A stretch of 64,000 nucleotides of DNA from Streptomyces qaidamensis (GCF_001611795.1 NZ_CP015098.1:8184001-8248000); one strand, 5' to 3'. Numbered from the stretch's first letter, positions 48,982-58,150 are shown. Program-made: numbers and translations. Notes: generated by a model from the sequence alone, not told the origin.

Positions 48982-49431
48982 ATGAGCCGCCGATCACTCA
49001 CGACACTGCTGGCCGCGGGGGGCGCCGCCGCGGTGATGGCGCTCCTTCCGACCTCCGCCCACGCCCAGGCGCACTCGGGCGGCAACTACGGTCTCTACGG
49101 CATGGAGGGGCAGTACCCCACCACCTCGTTCTGCACGGGCACGTTCCGGCAGATCGGGCCCACCCAGTACGCCGAGGGCATGGCCCTGAAGTACTTCTAC
49201 TCCGACAAGTGCGGCTCGTTCGCCCGGATCGAGAACTCCCGGCCCGGCTGCGTGGCCGTACTGCAGCGCTCCAACAACGGCACGGGCCGCAACGACGGCT
49301 GGGTCTCCGAGACCGTGGACGCCGGCATCAACTACGCCTACACGCAGATGGGCAACAATCTCAACGGCCGCGTCTCGCGCGCCCTGCTCTCGTGCGACGG
49401 CCACGACCTGGTGAACACCGCCTGGTACTGA
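48982..49431 (+). CDS. Secreted small protein (DUF2690-like)
   Basis: 149 residues with a Sec signal (MSRRSLTTLLAAGGAAAVMA, cleavage after AHA near residue 31). The mature ~118 residues include QYAEGMALKYFYSDKCGSFA and ARIENSRPGCVAVLQRSNNG, which resemble DUF2690-like exported proteins of Streptomyces; four Cys suggest two disulfides. ATG is preceded by AAAGAGGA. Two palindromes upstream suggest dedicated regulation. Function unknown. Confidence 0.65.
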   Translation: MSRRSLTTLLAAGGAAAVMALLPTSAHAQAHSGGNYGLYGMEGQYPTTSFCTGTFRQIGPTQYAEGMALKYFYSDKCGSFARIENSRPGCVAVLQRSNNGTGRNDGWVSETVDAGINYAYTQMGNNLNGRVSRALLSCDGHDLVNTAWY

Positions 49432-49446
49432 GCCGCACCACGGGCC

Positions 49447-49496
49447 ACACGCCTGCGGCGGACCACCGATCTCGCGGTGGTCCGCCGCAGGCGTGT
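49447..49496 (+). terminator. Long terminator hairpin
   Basis: Perfect 22-bp stem (49447-49468 with 49475-49496), 6-nt loop ATCTCG, 15 bp after the stop of the secreted-protein gene. Confidence 0.85.
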
Positions 49497-49716
49497 CCGG
49501 ACGACGGTGCGTCAGCAGTCCGGGACGCCCGCGGTCTTCTGGCCGCCGCGGGCGCCCATGGCGGGACGGTCCGTTCGGCCGGCCTCGAACACGGCCGGAA
49601 ACCGCTCGACGGCCACCGCGGTCCCTGTCTACGATCCACCGCGCGGCATCGCGTGCCGGTCACCGTCCGGGTGAGGCATGGAGGCGCCGCGGAGATGCCC
49701 GTGGAGGCATTCAACC

Positions 49717-50145
49717 GTGTCAGTCGAGTTCAACCACACCATCGTTCTGTCCCGTGACCGGGAGAAGTCCGCTCACTTCCTCGCAGAGATCCTGGGACTG
49801 GAGGTCGGCGCACCGGCCGGTGTGTTCCTGCCCGTGAAGACCGCCAACGGCGTCACCCTGGACTTCGCCACCGTCGACGCCGACATCCCCGTGCAGCACT
49901 ACGCGTTCCTCGTCTCCGAGGACGAGTTCGACCGGGCCCTGGACCGTCTCGTCGAGGCCCGCGTCCCCATCCAGGCCGACCCGCACGGCAACCACCCCCG
50001 CCGCATCAACCGCAACGACGGGGGCCGGGGCGTCTACTTCCCCGACCCGGCGGGCCACGGTCTGGAGATCCTCACCCGCCCGTACGGCACCGACCCGGCT
50101 TCCGAGCTGAACGGGGTCACGGAGGACGTGCCCGGGGCGGTCTGA
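49717..50145 (+). CDS. VOC-family protein
   Basis: A 142-residue single VOC domain: NHTIVLSRDREKSAHFLAEI with the first His, VQHYAFLVSEDEFDRALDRL with the second, and GVYFPDPAGHGLEILTRPYG with the Glu. Typical of glyoxalase/dioxygenase or resistance-like family members of unknown substrate. GTG 49717 is preceded by GGAGG. Convergent with the MFS gene. Confidence 0.85.
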   Translation: MSVEFNHTIVLSRDREKSAHFLAEILGLEVGAPAGVFLPVKTANGVTLDFATVDADIPVQHYAFLVSEDEFDRALDRLVEARVPIQADPHGNHPRRINRNDGGRGVYFPDPAGHGLEILTRPYGTDPASELNGVTEDVPGAV

Positions 50146-50161
50146 CCAGGCCCCGGTCCGG

Positions 50162-51451
50162 TCAGCCGCCGTCGGACCGCACTGCCACGGAGGCCGGTTC
50201 ATCGCCGGCCTCCGTGGTGTCCTCCCGGCGGGGGAGCAGCAGCGGCGTGACGAGGAGCAGGGCACCGGCCAGTGCGATGGCCGTGCGGGGACCGGTCCGG
50301 GCGGCCAGTACGCCCCACAGGGCGGTCATCGTCGCGGTGGTGGCCTTGCCGGTGGCCGACCAGGCGGACAGGGTGCGGGTGACCCGGCCCGTGGGGGTGC
50401 GGTCGAGGCGGTGTGTGGCGAGGACCGGGTTGTAGACCGCGCAGCAGGTGATCAGGCCGAACTCGACCAGCATGACCAGGACCAGGCCGGGCGTGCCGGG
50501 GCCGGTGAAGGCCAGGCCGATCGGCCAGCAGGCCCGCAGCGCCCCCGCCGTGACCAGGACCCGGTGCCGGCCGTGGCGGGCGACGAGGCGCGGGGCCAGA
50601 CGGGAGCCGAGCAGGCCGCCGGTGCAGGGCACCGCGAAGGCGAGGGCGTACTGCCAGGGAGCGAAGTGCAGGTCGTCGACCATCAGGATCAGCAGCGGCG
50701 GAGACGCCGCCAGGATCAGGGAGTTGACCAGGAGCGTGTTGAGGAACAGCGGGCGCAGTGCCGGATCGGCCAGGATGTGGCGCCAGCCCGCCAGCAGGTC
50801 GCGGGCCCGGGTCACCGCGGGTTCCGGTCGTGCCGGGTGCTGCTCGGCGTCGCCGATCGCCCGGATGCCGAGGGCCGACAGCAGATAGCTCACCGCGTCG
50901 GCCACCACCGTCGTCACCGGGCCGAACAGGCCGATCGCGGCTCCGCCCAGCGGCGGGCCGACCATGCTGGCAGTCCAGGTCGTCGCCTCGAACCGTCCGT
51001 TCGCCACGAGCAGGTCCTGCCGCGGCAGGAGGTCTTTGAGGAACGCCCCGGCCGCCGCGTTGAAGGTGATGTCGGCCGCCGCGACGGCCACCGACACCAG
51101 CAGCAACTGGCCGAAGCTCAGTCGGCCGAGTGCGAACGCCACGGGGATGCTCAGCAGCACCGCGCACCGGACCAGGTCCGTCGCGATCATCACCGGCCGT
51201 TTGCGGCGGACCTCCACCCACGGCCCGAGGGGCACCGACACCGCAGCGCCGACCGCCGGCCCCACCGCCGCCAGCAGCGACACCTGCGCCGGTCCGGCGT
51301 CCAGGGCCAGGACCGCGATCAGGGCGAACGCGTCGAACGCGAGCCAGGTGCCGGCCGTGCTGACCGCGTACGCGCCCCACAGCCATCCGAACCGCCGCCC
51401 CAGCGACCGTCTGCCCGCCATACCCGGCGCACTCCCCGCTCTCCCGGACAA
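50162..51451 (-). CDS. Major facilitator superfamily transporter
   Basis: A 429-residue membrane protein with about 12 hydrophobic segments. FGWLWGAYAVSTAGTWLAFD opens the first helix and GPWVEVRRKRPVMIATDLVR is the cytoplasmic loop 2-3 signature of drug-efflux-type MFS proteins. ATG 51451 or ATG 51421 could be the start. A 12-bp hairpin stem (50186-50197 with 50205-50216) lies inside the last 55 bp of the gene and may serve as terminator. Substrate unknown. Confidence 0.85.
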   Translation of the reverse strand: MSGRAGSAPGMAGRRSLGRRFGWLWGAYAVSTAGTWLAFDAFALIAVLALDAGPAQVSLLAAVGPAVGAAVSVPLGPWVEVRRKRPVMIATDLVRCAVLLSIPVAFALGRLSFGQLLLVSVAVAAADITFNAAAGAFLKDLLPRQDLLVANGRFEATTWTASMVGPPLGGAAIGLFGPVTTVVADAVSYLLSALGIRAIGDAEQHPARPEPAVTRARDLLAGWRHILADPALRPLFLNTLLVNSLILAASPPLLILMVDDLHFAPWQYALAFAVPCTGGLLGSRLAPRLVARHGRHRVLVTAGALRACWPIGLAFTGPGTPGLVLVMLVEFGLITCCAVYNPVLATHRLDRTPTGRVTRTLSAWSATGKATTATMTALWGVLAARTGPRTAIALAGALLLVTPLLLPRREDTTEAGDEPASVAVRSDGG

Positions 51452-51514
51452 CCCGGCGTTGTCCGGGAGTCATCCAAGCGAGAACCGGGCGGGCCGGGCA
51501 AACAACCGCCCCGC

Positions 51515-51547
51515 ACCCGCGCCACAACCAACCGTTGTGGCGCGGGT
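51515..51547. terminator. Terminator of the YbhB-like gene
   Basis: Perfect 14-bp stem ACCCGCGCCACAAC (51515-51528), 5-nt loop, complement 51534-51547, just past the stop at 51564 on the minus strand. Confidence 0.85.
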
Positions 51548-51563
51548 GGCGCGGGGTGGAGGC

Positions 51564-52016
51564 TCAGCGCTGGTACAGCCCCACCAGCGTCCCGTCCGCG
51601 AGGCGGTGCTTCTCGACCTCCTCGTGCACCTGGTCCGCGCGCGGCGCGTCGGGCAGGACGCACGGTTCGGACAGCGCGTAGAGCCGGAAGAAGTAGTGGT
51701 GGGCGTCGTCACCCGGCGGCGGATGGGGGCCGCCCCAGCCGTGCTGCCCGTAGCCGTTGACGAGTTCCGTGCCGCCCGGCGGGCTCTGCCCGGCCTCGAC
51801 GCCGTCGCTGTGCGGGTCGATGCCGACCACGACCCAGTGCGCGAAGGTGCCCGACGGGGCGTCGGGGTCCTCGCACAGCAGGACCAGTTCGGCCGCGTCG
51901 TCCGGCACACCGCTCCAGGTCAGCGGCGGAGAGACGTTCGGTCCCTCGTACGCGTGCCGGCGCGCGATGAAGGAGTGGTCGTTGAACGCGTTGCTGCTCA
52001 GTTCGATGCCGGTCAT
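51564..52016 (-). CDS. YbhB/YbcL-family (PEBP) protein
   Basis: 150 residues: ELSSNAFNDHSFIARRHAYE, GPNVSPPLTWSGVP, CEDPDAPSGTFAHWVVVGID and GWGGPHPPPGDDAHHYFFRL are the phosphatidylethanolamine-binding-protein signature with the conserved D-P-D-A-P and G-P-P-G-H-x-H-type pocket. Role in bacteria is unclear, possibly modulating kinases or binding anionic ligands. ATG 52016 was chosen because the fold begins here. Divergent from the sigma factor gene. Confidence 0.88.
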   Translation of the reverse strand: MTGIELSSNAFNDHSFIARRHAYEGPNVSPPLTWSGVPDDAAELVLLCEDPDAPSGTFAHWVVVGIDPHSDGVEAGQSPPGGTELVNGYGQHGWGGPHPPPGDDAHHYFFRLYALSEPCVLPDAPRADQVHEEVEKHRLADGTLVGLYQR

Positions 52017-52123
52017 GTGGCCCGAAGTACCCCCGTGGGCCCCGGGGCACACGGTTCGGACCGATTCCCCCGGGTACCCGCCGGGGCGAGCCGGAACGAG
52101 GCGGGGGAGGGAGGAGCCCGACG

Positions 52124-53143
52124 ATGTCTCCCCTGGCAGAAGACCCCGCGGCGAGTGTCCGTGAGGACCGGCGCGCACCGGCCCGCACCGCCCGGCTGCG
52201 CAGCCGCATCCCCGAGCCCGACGAGGAGCCGGACCTCCTCGGCCAGTACCTCGCACAGATCTCGGCGACCCCGCTGCTCACCGCGGAGGACGAGGTACGG
52301 CTGGCCCGGCGGATGGAAACCGGCCTGCGGGCGCTGGAGCGGCTGGACCTGGCAGACGCCGGGGAACACGACCTCACGGCACAGGGGCGCCGGGACCTGG
52401 AGGACACCGTCCGGGACGGGCAGGCGGCCAAGGACCACATGGTCCGGGCCAACCTCCGGCTCGTGGTGTCGATGGCGAAACGGCACGCCCACCGCGGTCT
52501 GCCCCTGCTGGACGTCATCCAGGAGGGCAACCTGGGGCTGATCCGGGCCGTGGAGAAGTTCGACCACACCAAGGGCTTCAAGTTCTCCACGTACGCGACC
52601 TGGTGGATCCGCCAGGCGATCGAGCGGGGCCTCGCGGCGCACGCGCGTTCCGTCCGGCTCCCGATGCACGTCGTGGAGCAACTGCAGAAGATCGCCAAGA
52701 TCGAGCGGCGGCTCCGCCTCGACCTGGGGCGTGAACCGAGCGTCGGGGAGGTGGCCCGGGAGAGCGGCCTCGCCGAGGACCGGATCGGCTGGCTGCGCCA
52801 CGTCGGGCGGGACGCCGTCAGCCTGGACACGCCGGTGGACGAGGCGGGCGAGACCGTCGTCGGCGACCTCATCGCCGACACCGAGGTGCTCCAGGCCCCG
52901 GAGGTGGCCGAGTTCCGGGCGCTCGCCGAGGAACTCCGCGAGGCCGTCGGCACGCTCGCGCCCCGCGAGGCCATGATCCTCAGCTTGCGCTACGGGCTGC
53001 ACGACGGGCACACCCGCACGCTCAACGAGGTCGCCCGGCGCGTCGGGCTGACCCGCGAGCGGGTGCGTCAGCTCGAGAAGGAGTCACTCGCCCGGCTGCG
53101 GGAGCCGGGAAGCCGCGAACGGCTGGTGGCGTGGGCGGGCTGA
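52124..53143 (+). CDS. RNA polymerase sigma factor, group 2 (HrdA/C/D-like)
   Basis: 339 residues with regions 1.2 (DLLGQYLAQISATPLLTAED), 2 (HMVRANLRLVVSMAKRHAHR; GFKFSTYATWWIRQAIERGL), 3 and 4 (LSLRYGLHDGHTRTLNEVAR; VGLTRERVRQLEKESLARLR). It lacks the long acidic N-terminus of the principal HrdB factor, so it is one of the non-essential Hrd paralogs. Regions 2.4 and 4.2 are near-consensus, predicting TTGACN/TAnnnT promoter use. An ATG start preceded by GGAGG. Followed by a tandem-repeat tract. Confidence 0.92.
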   Translation: MSPLAEDPAASVREDRRAPARTARLRSRIPEPDEEPDLLGQYLAQISATPLLTAEDEVRLARRMETGLRALERLDLADAGEHDLTAQGRRDLEDTVRDGQAAKDHMVRANLRLVVSMAKRHAHRGLPLLDVIQEGNLGLIRAVEKFDHTKGFKFSTYATWWIRQAIERGLAAHARSVRLPMHVVEQLQKIAKIERRLRLDLGREPSVGEVARESGLAEDRIGWLRHVGRDAVSLDTPVDEAGETVVGDLIADTEVLQAPEVAEFRALAEELREAVGTLAPREAMILSLRYGLHDGHTRTLNEVARRVGLTRERVRQLEKESLARLREPGSRERLVAWAG

Positions 53144-53146
53144 CCC

Positions 53147-53386
53147 CCACGCCCGGCCGAGCTCCCTCACCCGGCTGTGGTCTCACGCCCGGCTGCCCTC
53201 CCCCTCCCGCCCGGCTGACCTCCCACGCCCGGCCGACCTCCTTCGCCCGGCTGTGGTCTCACGCCCGGCTGACCTCCCCCTCCCGCCCAGCCGACTTCCC
53301 ACGCCCGGCCGACCTCCTTCGCCCGGCTGTGGTCCTACGCCCGGCTGACCTCCCCCTCCCGCCCAGCCGGCCTCCCACGCCCTGCC
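53147..53386. repeat. Three tandem 76-bp repeats plus a partial copy
   Basis: Unit boundaries are 53147-53222, 53223-53298, 53299-53374 and a 12-bp start of a fourth at 53375. Each unit contains four roughly 19-bp subrepeats of the form CGCCCGGCYGACCTCC, strongly pyrimidine-biased on the plus strand. Copies 2 and 3 are nearly identical. The tract fills the space between the sigma factor stop and the CapA gene stop, so transcription from both sides converges on it. Confidence 0.9.
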
Positions 53387-53389
53387 ACG

Positions 53390-54493
53390 TCACGCGGCCG
53401 GCGCGGCGAGGACCAGCGAACCGTCGGCCGCCCGCTCCACCCCCACCCCACCGCTGATCCGGTCCAGCGTCGCGCGCAGCCAGGCACGGTCCTCCCCGGA
53501 CGCCGGCTCCAGCCGCATCCGCCGCGCCCGGAACGGCACCATGCGCAGCCCGGCCAGCCGCCCGCTGTCCGGCTCGACCGACACGAGGAAGGCGAGCCGC
53601 AGATCGTCGCGGTACTCCTCGTATCCGGAGATGCCCTCGTAGTCGTCGACGAAGTCGCCGCAGCCGTAGAGGATCAGCCGGCCCCGGTACACCTCCAGCG
53701 GCCGGGGATGGTGCGAGGAGTGCCCGTGGACGACGTCGGCACCACCGTCCACCAGCGCGTGTGCGAAACGGATCTGCTCGCGCGGGACGCGGTACCCCCA
53801 GTTCGAGCCCCAGTGCACGGACACGACGGTGAGGCCACCGGCCTCTCCCGGGCGCCGGACCGCGGCCTCGGCGGCGGCTCCCGAGAAGCCGGGCAGGTAC
53901 GCCACACCCGGCCGGTGCGCGGTCGCCGCCCAGCCGGACGGGATGCCGCTGGAGTAGGCCCCGAGGGCGAACACCCGCAGATGCCGGCCGCCCGGGAGCG
54001 GGATCGTCGCGGGCGCGTACGCCTCGTCGGCGTTCCGTCCCGCGCCCGCCGTCCGCAGCCCCGCCCGGGCCAGCACGTCCAGGGTCTCCAGCAGGCCCGG
54101 GCGGCCGAAGTCCAGGACGTGGTTGTTGGCGAGGACCGTCACGTCGGGCCGGGCCACGGCCAGCGCCGGCAGGTTCGACGGGTGCATCCGGTAGTGGATC
54201 TCCTTGCCGGGCGCGAACGTGCCGCCGCCCGTCACCGACGTCTCCAGGTTCACGATCCGGGCGTCCGGGGCGGCCTCGTCCAGCACCCGCAGCGCCTCGC
54301 CCCACGGCCACGACGGAGCCACGGGCGCCGGCACCGGACCGTGCACCGACTCCGCCAGCCGGACGTAGGCCCGGGCGTCCTCGGCGTACGCCTCACGCAG
54401 CGCCGGATCACCGGGATGCGCGAGGATCTGGTCGACGCCGCGCCCGAGCATCACGTCACCGCACAGGAACAGCGTCACGACGCCGCCGCCCAT
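53390..54493 (-). CDS. CapA-family (poly-gamma-glutamate synthesis-like) metallophosphatase protein
   Basis: A 367-residue protein: TLFLCGDVMLGRGVDQILAH, ARIVNLETSVTGGG, TVLANNHVLDFGRPGL, VVSVHWGSNWGYRV and VVHGHSSHHPRP are the ordered motifs of the CapA/PgsA metallophosphoesterase-like family. No signal peptide is visible, so a cytoplasmic or intracellular role is possible. ATG 54493 follows GGAGGG closely; GTG 54478 is an alternative with better spacing. Function in Streptomyces is not established. Confidence 0.87.
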   Translation of the reverse strand: MGGGVVTLFLCGDVMLGRGVDQILAHPGDPALREAYAEDARAYVRLAESVHGPVPAPVAPSWPWGEALRVLDEAAPDARIVNLETSVTGGGTFAPGKEIHYRMHPSNLPALAVARPDVTVLANNHVLDFGRPGLLETLDVLARAGLRTAGAGRNADEAYAPATIPLPGGRHLRVFALGAYSSGIPSGWAATAHRPGVAYLPGFSGAAAEAAVRRPGEAGGLTVVSVHWGSNWGYRVPREQIRFAHALVDGGADVVHGHSSHHPRPLEVYRGRLILYGCGDFVDDYEGISGYEEYRDDLRLAFLVSVEPDSGRLAGLRMVPFRARRMRLEPASGEDRAWLRATLDRISGGVGVERAADGSLVLAAPAA

Positions 54494-54507
54494 CCCTCCA
54501 CGGTAGG

Positions 54508-54969
54508 TCAGGCGTCCACCGTCACCGCACACGACCACCCGTACGGGTCCGGCCCCATCCGCAGCCGGTTCCACGCCACCGCCACCGGAACCGCCCCCGT
54601 GATCTCCACGTCCGCGATGCCGGTGACGGCCAGCCGTACGTCCAGGCCGCCGTCGGCCTCGTCCGCCTCCACGTCCACGGGCACCTGCCCGTACGCCTCC
54701 AGCCGGAAGATGACCTCGTCCAGCAGCGCGGCGAGCAGGTCGTCGTCGCTGGCCTCGGGCAGCCGTACCCGGTCCACGGCGGTGGGCCGCACCCCGGAGA
54801 CGTCCGCGAAACACTCCACCATCGCCAGGACGGCCTCCGCCAGACAATGCTCTCTGCACGCCGCCCACGCCTCGATCCGGATGTCGCCCGGATGCGGCAC
54901 CGCCCAGTGCCCGCACTCACCCGGCTGCCGTCCTTGCCCGCCGTCGTCCGTGTCACCGCCCATGAACAT
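54508..54969 (-). CDS. Archease-family protein
   Basis: A 153-residue archease: GHWAVPHPGDIRIEAWAACR then LAEAVLAMVECFADVSGVRP, DDLLAALLDEVIFRLEAYGQ and the Asp-containing C-terminal TVDA end. Archease helps RtcB RNA ligase by loading GTP and metal. No rtcB is adjacent. ATG 54969 or 54963 are equally possible. It lies 14 bp upstream of the CapA gene, likely sharing a transcript. Confidence 0.8.
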   Translation of the reverse strand: MFMGGDTDDGGQGRQPGECGHWAVPHPGDIRIEAWAACREHCLAEAVLAMVECFADVSGVRPTAVDRVRLPEASDDDLLAALLDEVIFRLEAYGQVPVDVEADEADGGLDVRLAVTGIADVEITGAVPVAVAWNRLRMGPDPYGWSCAVTVDA

Positions 54970-55019
54970 CGCCTGCCCGAGGCCGGCCCTCCCATGCGGC
55001 CCGGCCCGCGCGTTGCGGA

Positions 55020-55622
55020 TCAGACGGGCTCGTCCGCGAGGTACGGCGGCGCCGGATCGTACTGGATGTAGCGCCGTACGGCCCGCGCGTGCTCCCGTCC
55101 GTGCAACCGCCCGACCAGCCACAACGCACTGTCGATCCCCGCCGAGACGCCCTGGCTGGTGACCAGGTTCCCGTCCACGACGTAGCGGACGTCCCGGACC
55201 ACCGTCACGTCCCCCCGCGCCTCCAGGGTGTCCTCCCGGCTCCAGTGCGTGGCCACCCGGCGGCCCCGGGCGGGTCCGGCGGCATGCAGCAGGAACGTGC
55301 CGGTGCACACACCGTGGACCCACGCGGCCCGCTCCGCCGTCTTCCCGATCCAGCCGGTCACGGCCGGGTTGTGCAGCTGGCTCTCGCGCGCGCCCAGCCC
55401 GCCCGGCACATGCAGCACGTCCAGCGGAGGATGGTCGTCGAAGGTGTGGTCGGGCAGGACGCGCAGGCCCTTGTTGCAGCGCACCGGCCCGGGGCGCTCG
55501 CAGACCAGCACCGCCGTGTCGCCGGCTTCCCGGAGCCGGGCCGAGACGGTGAAGACCTCCCAGGGCCCCACGAAGTCGAGCTCCTCGGCGTCCTCGAAGA
55601 CCAGCAGGCCGTAGGTCGTCAT
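55020..55622 (-). CDS. DJ-1/PfpI-family protein
   Basis: A 200-residue DJ-1/PfpI protein: MTTYGLLVFEDAEELDFVGP opens the fold, LHVPGGLGARESQ is the conserved turn, and WVHGVCTGTFLLHAAGPARG contains the reactive Cys of the nucleophile elbow. Relatives are isonitrile hydratases, chaperones or proteases. Its ATG overlaps the stop of the GlxA-type regulator (ATGA), so both are co-translated. Confidence 0.87.
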   Translation of the reverse strand: MTTYGLLVFEDAEELDFVGPWEVFTVSARLREAGDTAVLVCERPGPVRCNKGLRVLPDHTFDDHPPLDVLHVPGGLGARESQLHNPAVTGWIGKTAERAAWVHGVCTGTFLLHAAGPARGRRVATHWSREDTLEARGDVTVVRDVRYVVDGNLVTSQGVSAGIDSALWLVGRLHGREHARAVRRYIQYDPAPPYLADEPV

Positions 55623-56644
55623 GCGGTTCGTCCTTCCTCTGCGGAATCCGGCAGGGGGCCCAGGGGGCCCGGAGGTTCAAGGGGTCCCATGGTGGAGCGG
55701 AACCGGGCGCGGTAGTCCGACGGCGTGACCCCGAGCCGGCGGTGGAACGTGCGGCGCAGGGTCTCGGCCGTGGCGAAGCCGCAGCGGCGGGCGATGGCCT
55801 CCACCGGCTCGTCCCCGTCCGTGAGCGCGCGCTGCGCCGCCTCGACGCGCACCCGCTCGACGTACGCCGCCGGCGGCGCGCCCATCTCCGCCGTGAAGCG
55901 GCGCTGCAGATGACGCGGGCTCAGCCCGGCGTGCGCGGCGAGGCCGGCGATGTCGTGCCGGGCCCCCGGATCGGCGTGGATCGCGGTGACCGCGGCCCGC
56001 ACCGGGTCCGTCGCCGGCTGCCGCGACCACAGCGCCACACTGAACTGCGACTGACCGCCCGGACGGCGCAGGAACAGCACCAGCCGGCGGGCCACCTCAT
56101 GCGCGACGTCCCGGCCCAGGTCGTCCTCCACCAGGGCGAGCGCCAGATCCATCCCGGCGGTCACCCCGGCCGACGTCCACACCCGCCCGTCCCGGACGAA
56201 GATCGGGTCGCAGTCCACCCGCACCTCGGGATGCTCCCGGGCCAACTGCTCCTCACGGGCCCAGTGCGTGGTGGCCCGCCGCCCGTCCAGCACCCCCGCG
56301 GCGGCCAGCAGGAACACCCCGCTGCACACCGAGGCCACCCGCCGGGCACCGGCCGCGGCGGCGGCGACCCACGCGACCAGCTCCACGTCCTTGCGAGCCT
56401 GGTCGACGCCCTGGCCGCCGACCACCACGAGGGTGTCCGTCCCGGCCGGATCGAGGTCCGCGACGCCGCGCCCGGCGTGCACGAGCAGCCCGCTCACCGA
56501 CCGGACCGGCCCCGCCCGGGGCGCCACGACGTCACAGGCGTACCCGACCGCACTGTGGAACACCTCGTGCGGTCCGGTGAGGTCGAGCGGCTGGAAACCG
56601 TCGAAGACGACGAAGACGATACGGCGATCGGTCACGCCCCTCAC
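55619..56644 (-). CDS. GlxA-type AraC-family regulator
   Basis: 341 residues: N-terminal DJ-1/PfpI-like sensory domain (VVFDGFQPLDLTGPHEVFHS; VASVCSGVFLLAAAGVLDGR) and C-terminal AraC DNA-binding domain with two helix-turn-helix motifs (IAGLAAHAGLSPRHLQRRFT and VEAIARRCGFATAETLRRTF). It likely controls the following DJ-1 gene and the downstream hydrolase region in response to a small ligand or oxidative cue. The divergent hydrolase gene at 56754 may be a target. Confidence 0.9.
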   Translation of the reverse strand: MRGVTDRRIVFVVFDGFQPLDLTGPHEVFHSAVGYACDVVAPRAGPVRSVSGLLVHAGRGVADLDPAGTDTLVVVGGQGVDQARKDVELVAWVAAAAAGARRVASVCSGVFLLAAAGVLDGRRATTHWAREEQLAREHPEVRVDCDPIFVRDGRVWTSAGVTAGMDLALALVEDDLGRDVAHEVARRLVLFLRRPGGQSQFSVALWSRQPATDPVRAAVTAIHADPGARHDIAGLAAHAGLSPRHLQRRFTAEMGAPPAAYVERVRVEAAQRALTDGDEPVEAIARRCGFATAETLRRTFHRRLGVTPSDYRARFRSTMGPLEPPGPLGPLPDSAEEGRTA

Positions 56645-56753
56645 GCTCCACCGGCCCGACGTACGGCGTCAACGACACGCATCCCACAGATCGCGCCATG
56701 GGACGTCCACCGCGGTGTGGGTACCACGGGAACCGAGGGAGAGGAGGCTGACG

Positions 56754-57413
56754 ATGATCTCCCGGACGGTCACCCTGCCCGCGGGCCGCGCAGCCCTCAC
56801 CGGCGATCTGACCGTGCCGCCGGACGCCCGCGCGGTCGTGCTGTTCGCGCACGGCAGCGGCAGCTCCCGGCACAGCCCCCGCAACCGCGAGGTCGCCGCC
56901 GGCCTGCGCACCGCCGGGCTCGGCACGCTGCTGATCGACCTGCTCACCGAGGAGGAGGAACGGCTCGACGCCCGCACCGCCGAACTCCGCTTCGACATCC
57001 CCCTGCTGGGCCGCCGGCTGGTGGCCGCCCTCGACTGGCTGGCGCGGGAACCCGGCACCTCGGGCCTGCCCGTGGTCCTGTTCGGCGCCAGCACCGGCGC
57101 GGGCGCGGCTCTGGTCGCCGCCGCCCAACGGCCCGACCGGGTACGGGCGGTCGTCTCGCGCGGCGGACGGCCCGACCTGGCGGGTGACGCCCTGGACGCC
57201 GTACGGGCCCCGGTGCTGCTGATCGTGGGCGGCCGGGACACGCACGTGCTGCGGCTCAACGAGGAGGCGGCACGACGGCTGCCCACGCCGCCCACCCTCC
57301 ACGTGGTGCCCGGCGCCACCCACCTGTTCGAGGAACCGGGCGCACTGGACGAGGTCACCCAGGCCGCCCGGCAGTGGTGCGACCAGCAGGTAGAGACCGC
57401 CAATGGCCGGTGA
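56754..57413 (+). CDS. Dienelactone-hydrolase-like alpha/beta hydrolase
   Basis: A 219-residue alpha/beta hydrolase: AVVLFAHGSGSSRHSPRNRE, nucleophile elbow FGASTGAGAALVAAA, Asp in LLIVGGRDTHVL and His in VPGATHLFEEPG. ATG 56754 is preceded by GAGGAGG. Relatives hydrolyse small esters or lactones. It precedes a phosphoribosyltransferase gene by 93 bp and a TerC gene, a common Streptomyces pairing with unclear logic. Confidence 0.87.
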   Translation: MISRTVTLPAGRAALTGDLTVPPDARAVVLFAHGSGSSRHSPRNREVAAGLRTAGLGTLLIDLLTEEEERLDARTAELRFDIPLLGRRLVAALDWLAREPGTSGLPVVLFGASTGAGAALVAAAQRPDRVRAVVSRGGRPDLAGDALDAVRAPVLLIVGGRDTHVLRLNEEAARRLPTPPTLHVVPGATHLFEEPGALDEVTQAARQWCDQQVETANGR

Positions 57414-57505
57414 CCCGTTGGTGTGCATCGTCCGGCGGACGCGGGGGTACGCGGGAGCCGGACCGGCCGAGGGCCCTCTCCGTGCGGGAAGCAGAGGTGA
57501 CCGTC

Positions 57506-58150
57506 ATGCTGTTCCGTGATCGTCGGCAGGCCGGTGAGGAACTGGCCGAAACACTGCGGGCCCGGCAGCGCGAGGGGGCCCTGCCCGATCCCCTCGTCCT
57601 CGCCCTGCCCCGCGGCGGTGTCGCCGTGGCGCGCGAGGTCGCCGAGGCGCTTCACGCCCCGCTCGACGTGCTCGTCGTACGCAAGATCGGGGCTCCCCAC
57701 CAGGAAGAACTCGGCGTCGGCGCGATGGCCGGGGACGAGGTGCCGCTCCTCGACGAGGACGCCCTGCGCCACCTCGGCATCGGGGAGGCCGCCCTCGCAG
57801 GCGTCATCGAGCGGGAGCGCGCCGAACTGCGGCGCCGCGAGCGGCTGTACCGGCAGGGCCGGCCCGCCCCGGACCTGCGCGGACGGACCGTGATCGTCGT
57901 CGACGACGGACTGGCGACCGGCTCCACGGCCCGCGCCGCACTGCGCTTCGTACGCCGGCAGGCACCCGCACGGGTGCTCCTGGCCGCGCCCGTCTGCTCC
58001 CCGGAGGGGGCCGACCTGATGAGCGCCGAGGCGGACGAGGTGATCTGCCTGCACCGGCCGGCCGCGTTCATGGCCGTGGGCCTTTGGTACGAGGACTTCG
58101 GGCAACTGACGGACCAGGACGTCCTGGAGGCGTTGCACGTGCAGCTTTGA
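57506..58150 (+). CDS. Phosphoribosyltransferase-family protein
   Basis: A 214-residue protein with the PRPP-binding loop VIVVDDGLATGSTARAALRF. The N-terminal FRDRRQAGEELAETLRARQR and LALPRGGVAVAREVAEALHA match the DrrA/Rv0571c-like phosphoribosyltransferase group. The usual purine-binding hood is short. GTG 57497 is an alternative start. Cluster position next to TerC and hydrolase genes suggests a stress context. Confidence 0.85.
   Translation: MLFRDRRQAGEELAETLRARQREGALPDPLVLALPRGGVAVAREVAEALHAPLDVLVVRKIGAPHQEELGVGAMAGDEVPLLDEDALRHLGIGEAALAGVIERERAELRRRERLYRQGRPAPDLRGRTVIVVDDGLATGSTARAALRFVRRQAPARVLLAAPVCSPEGADLMSAEADEVICLHRPAAFMAVGLWYEDFGQLTDQDVLEALHVQL

Noticed and set aside
53147..53386. 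CRISPR array in the 76-bp repeat tract
   Set aside because: The repeats are directly adjacent without unique spacers and have internal sub-periodicity.
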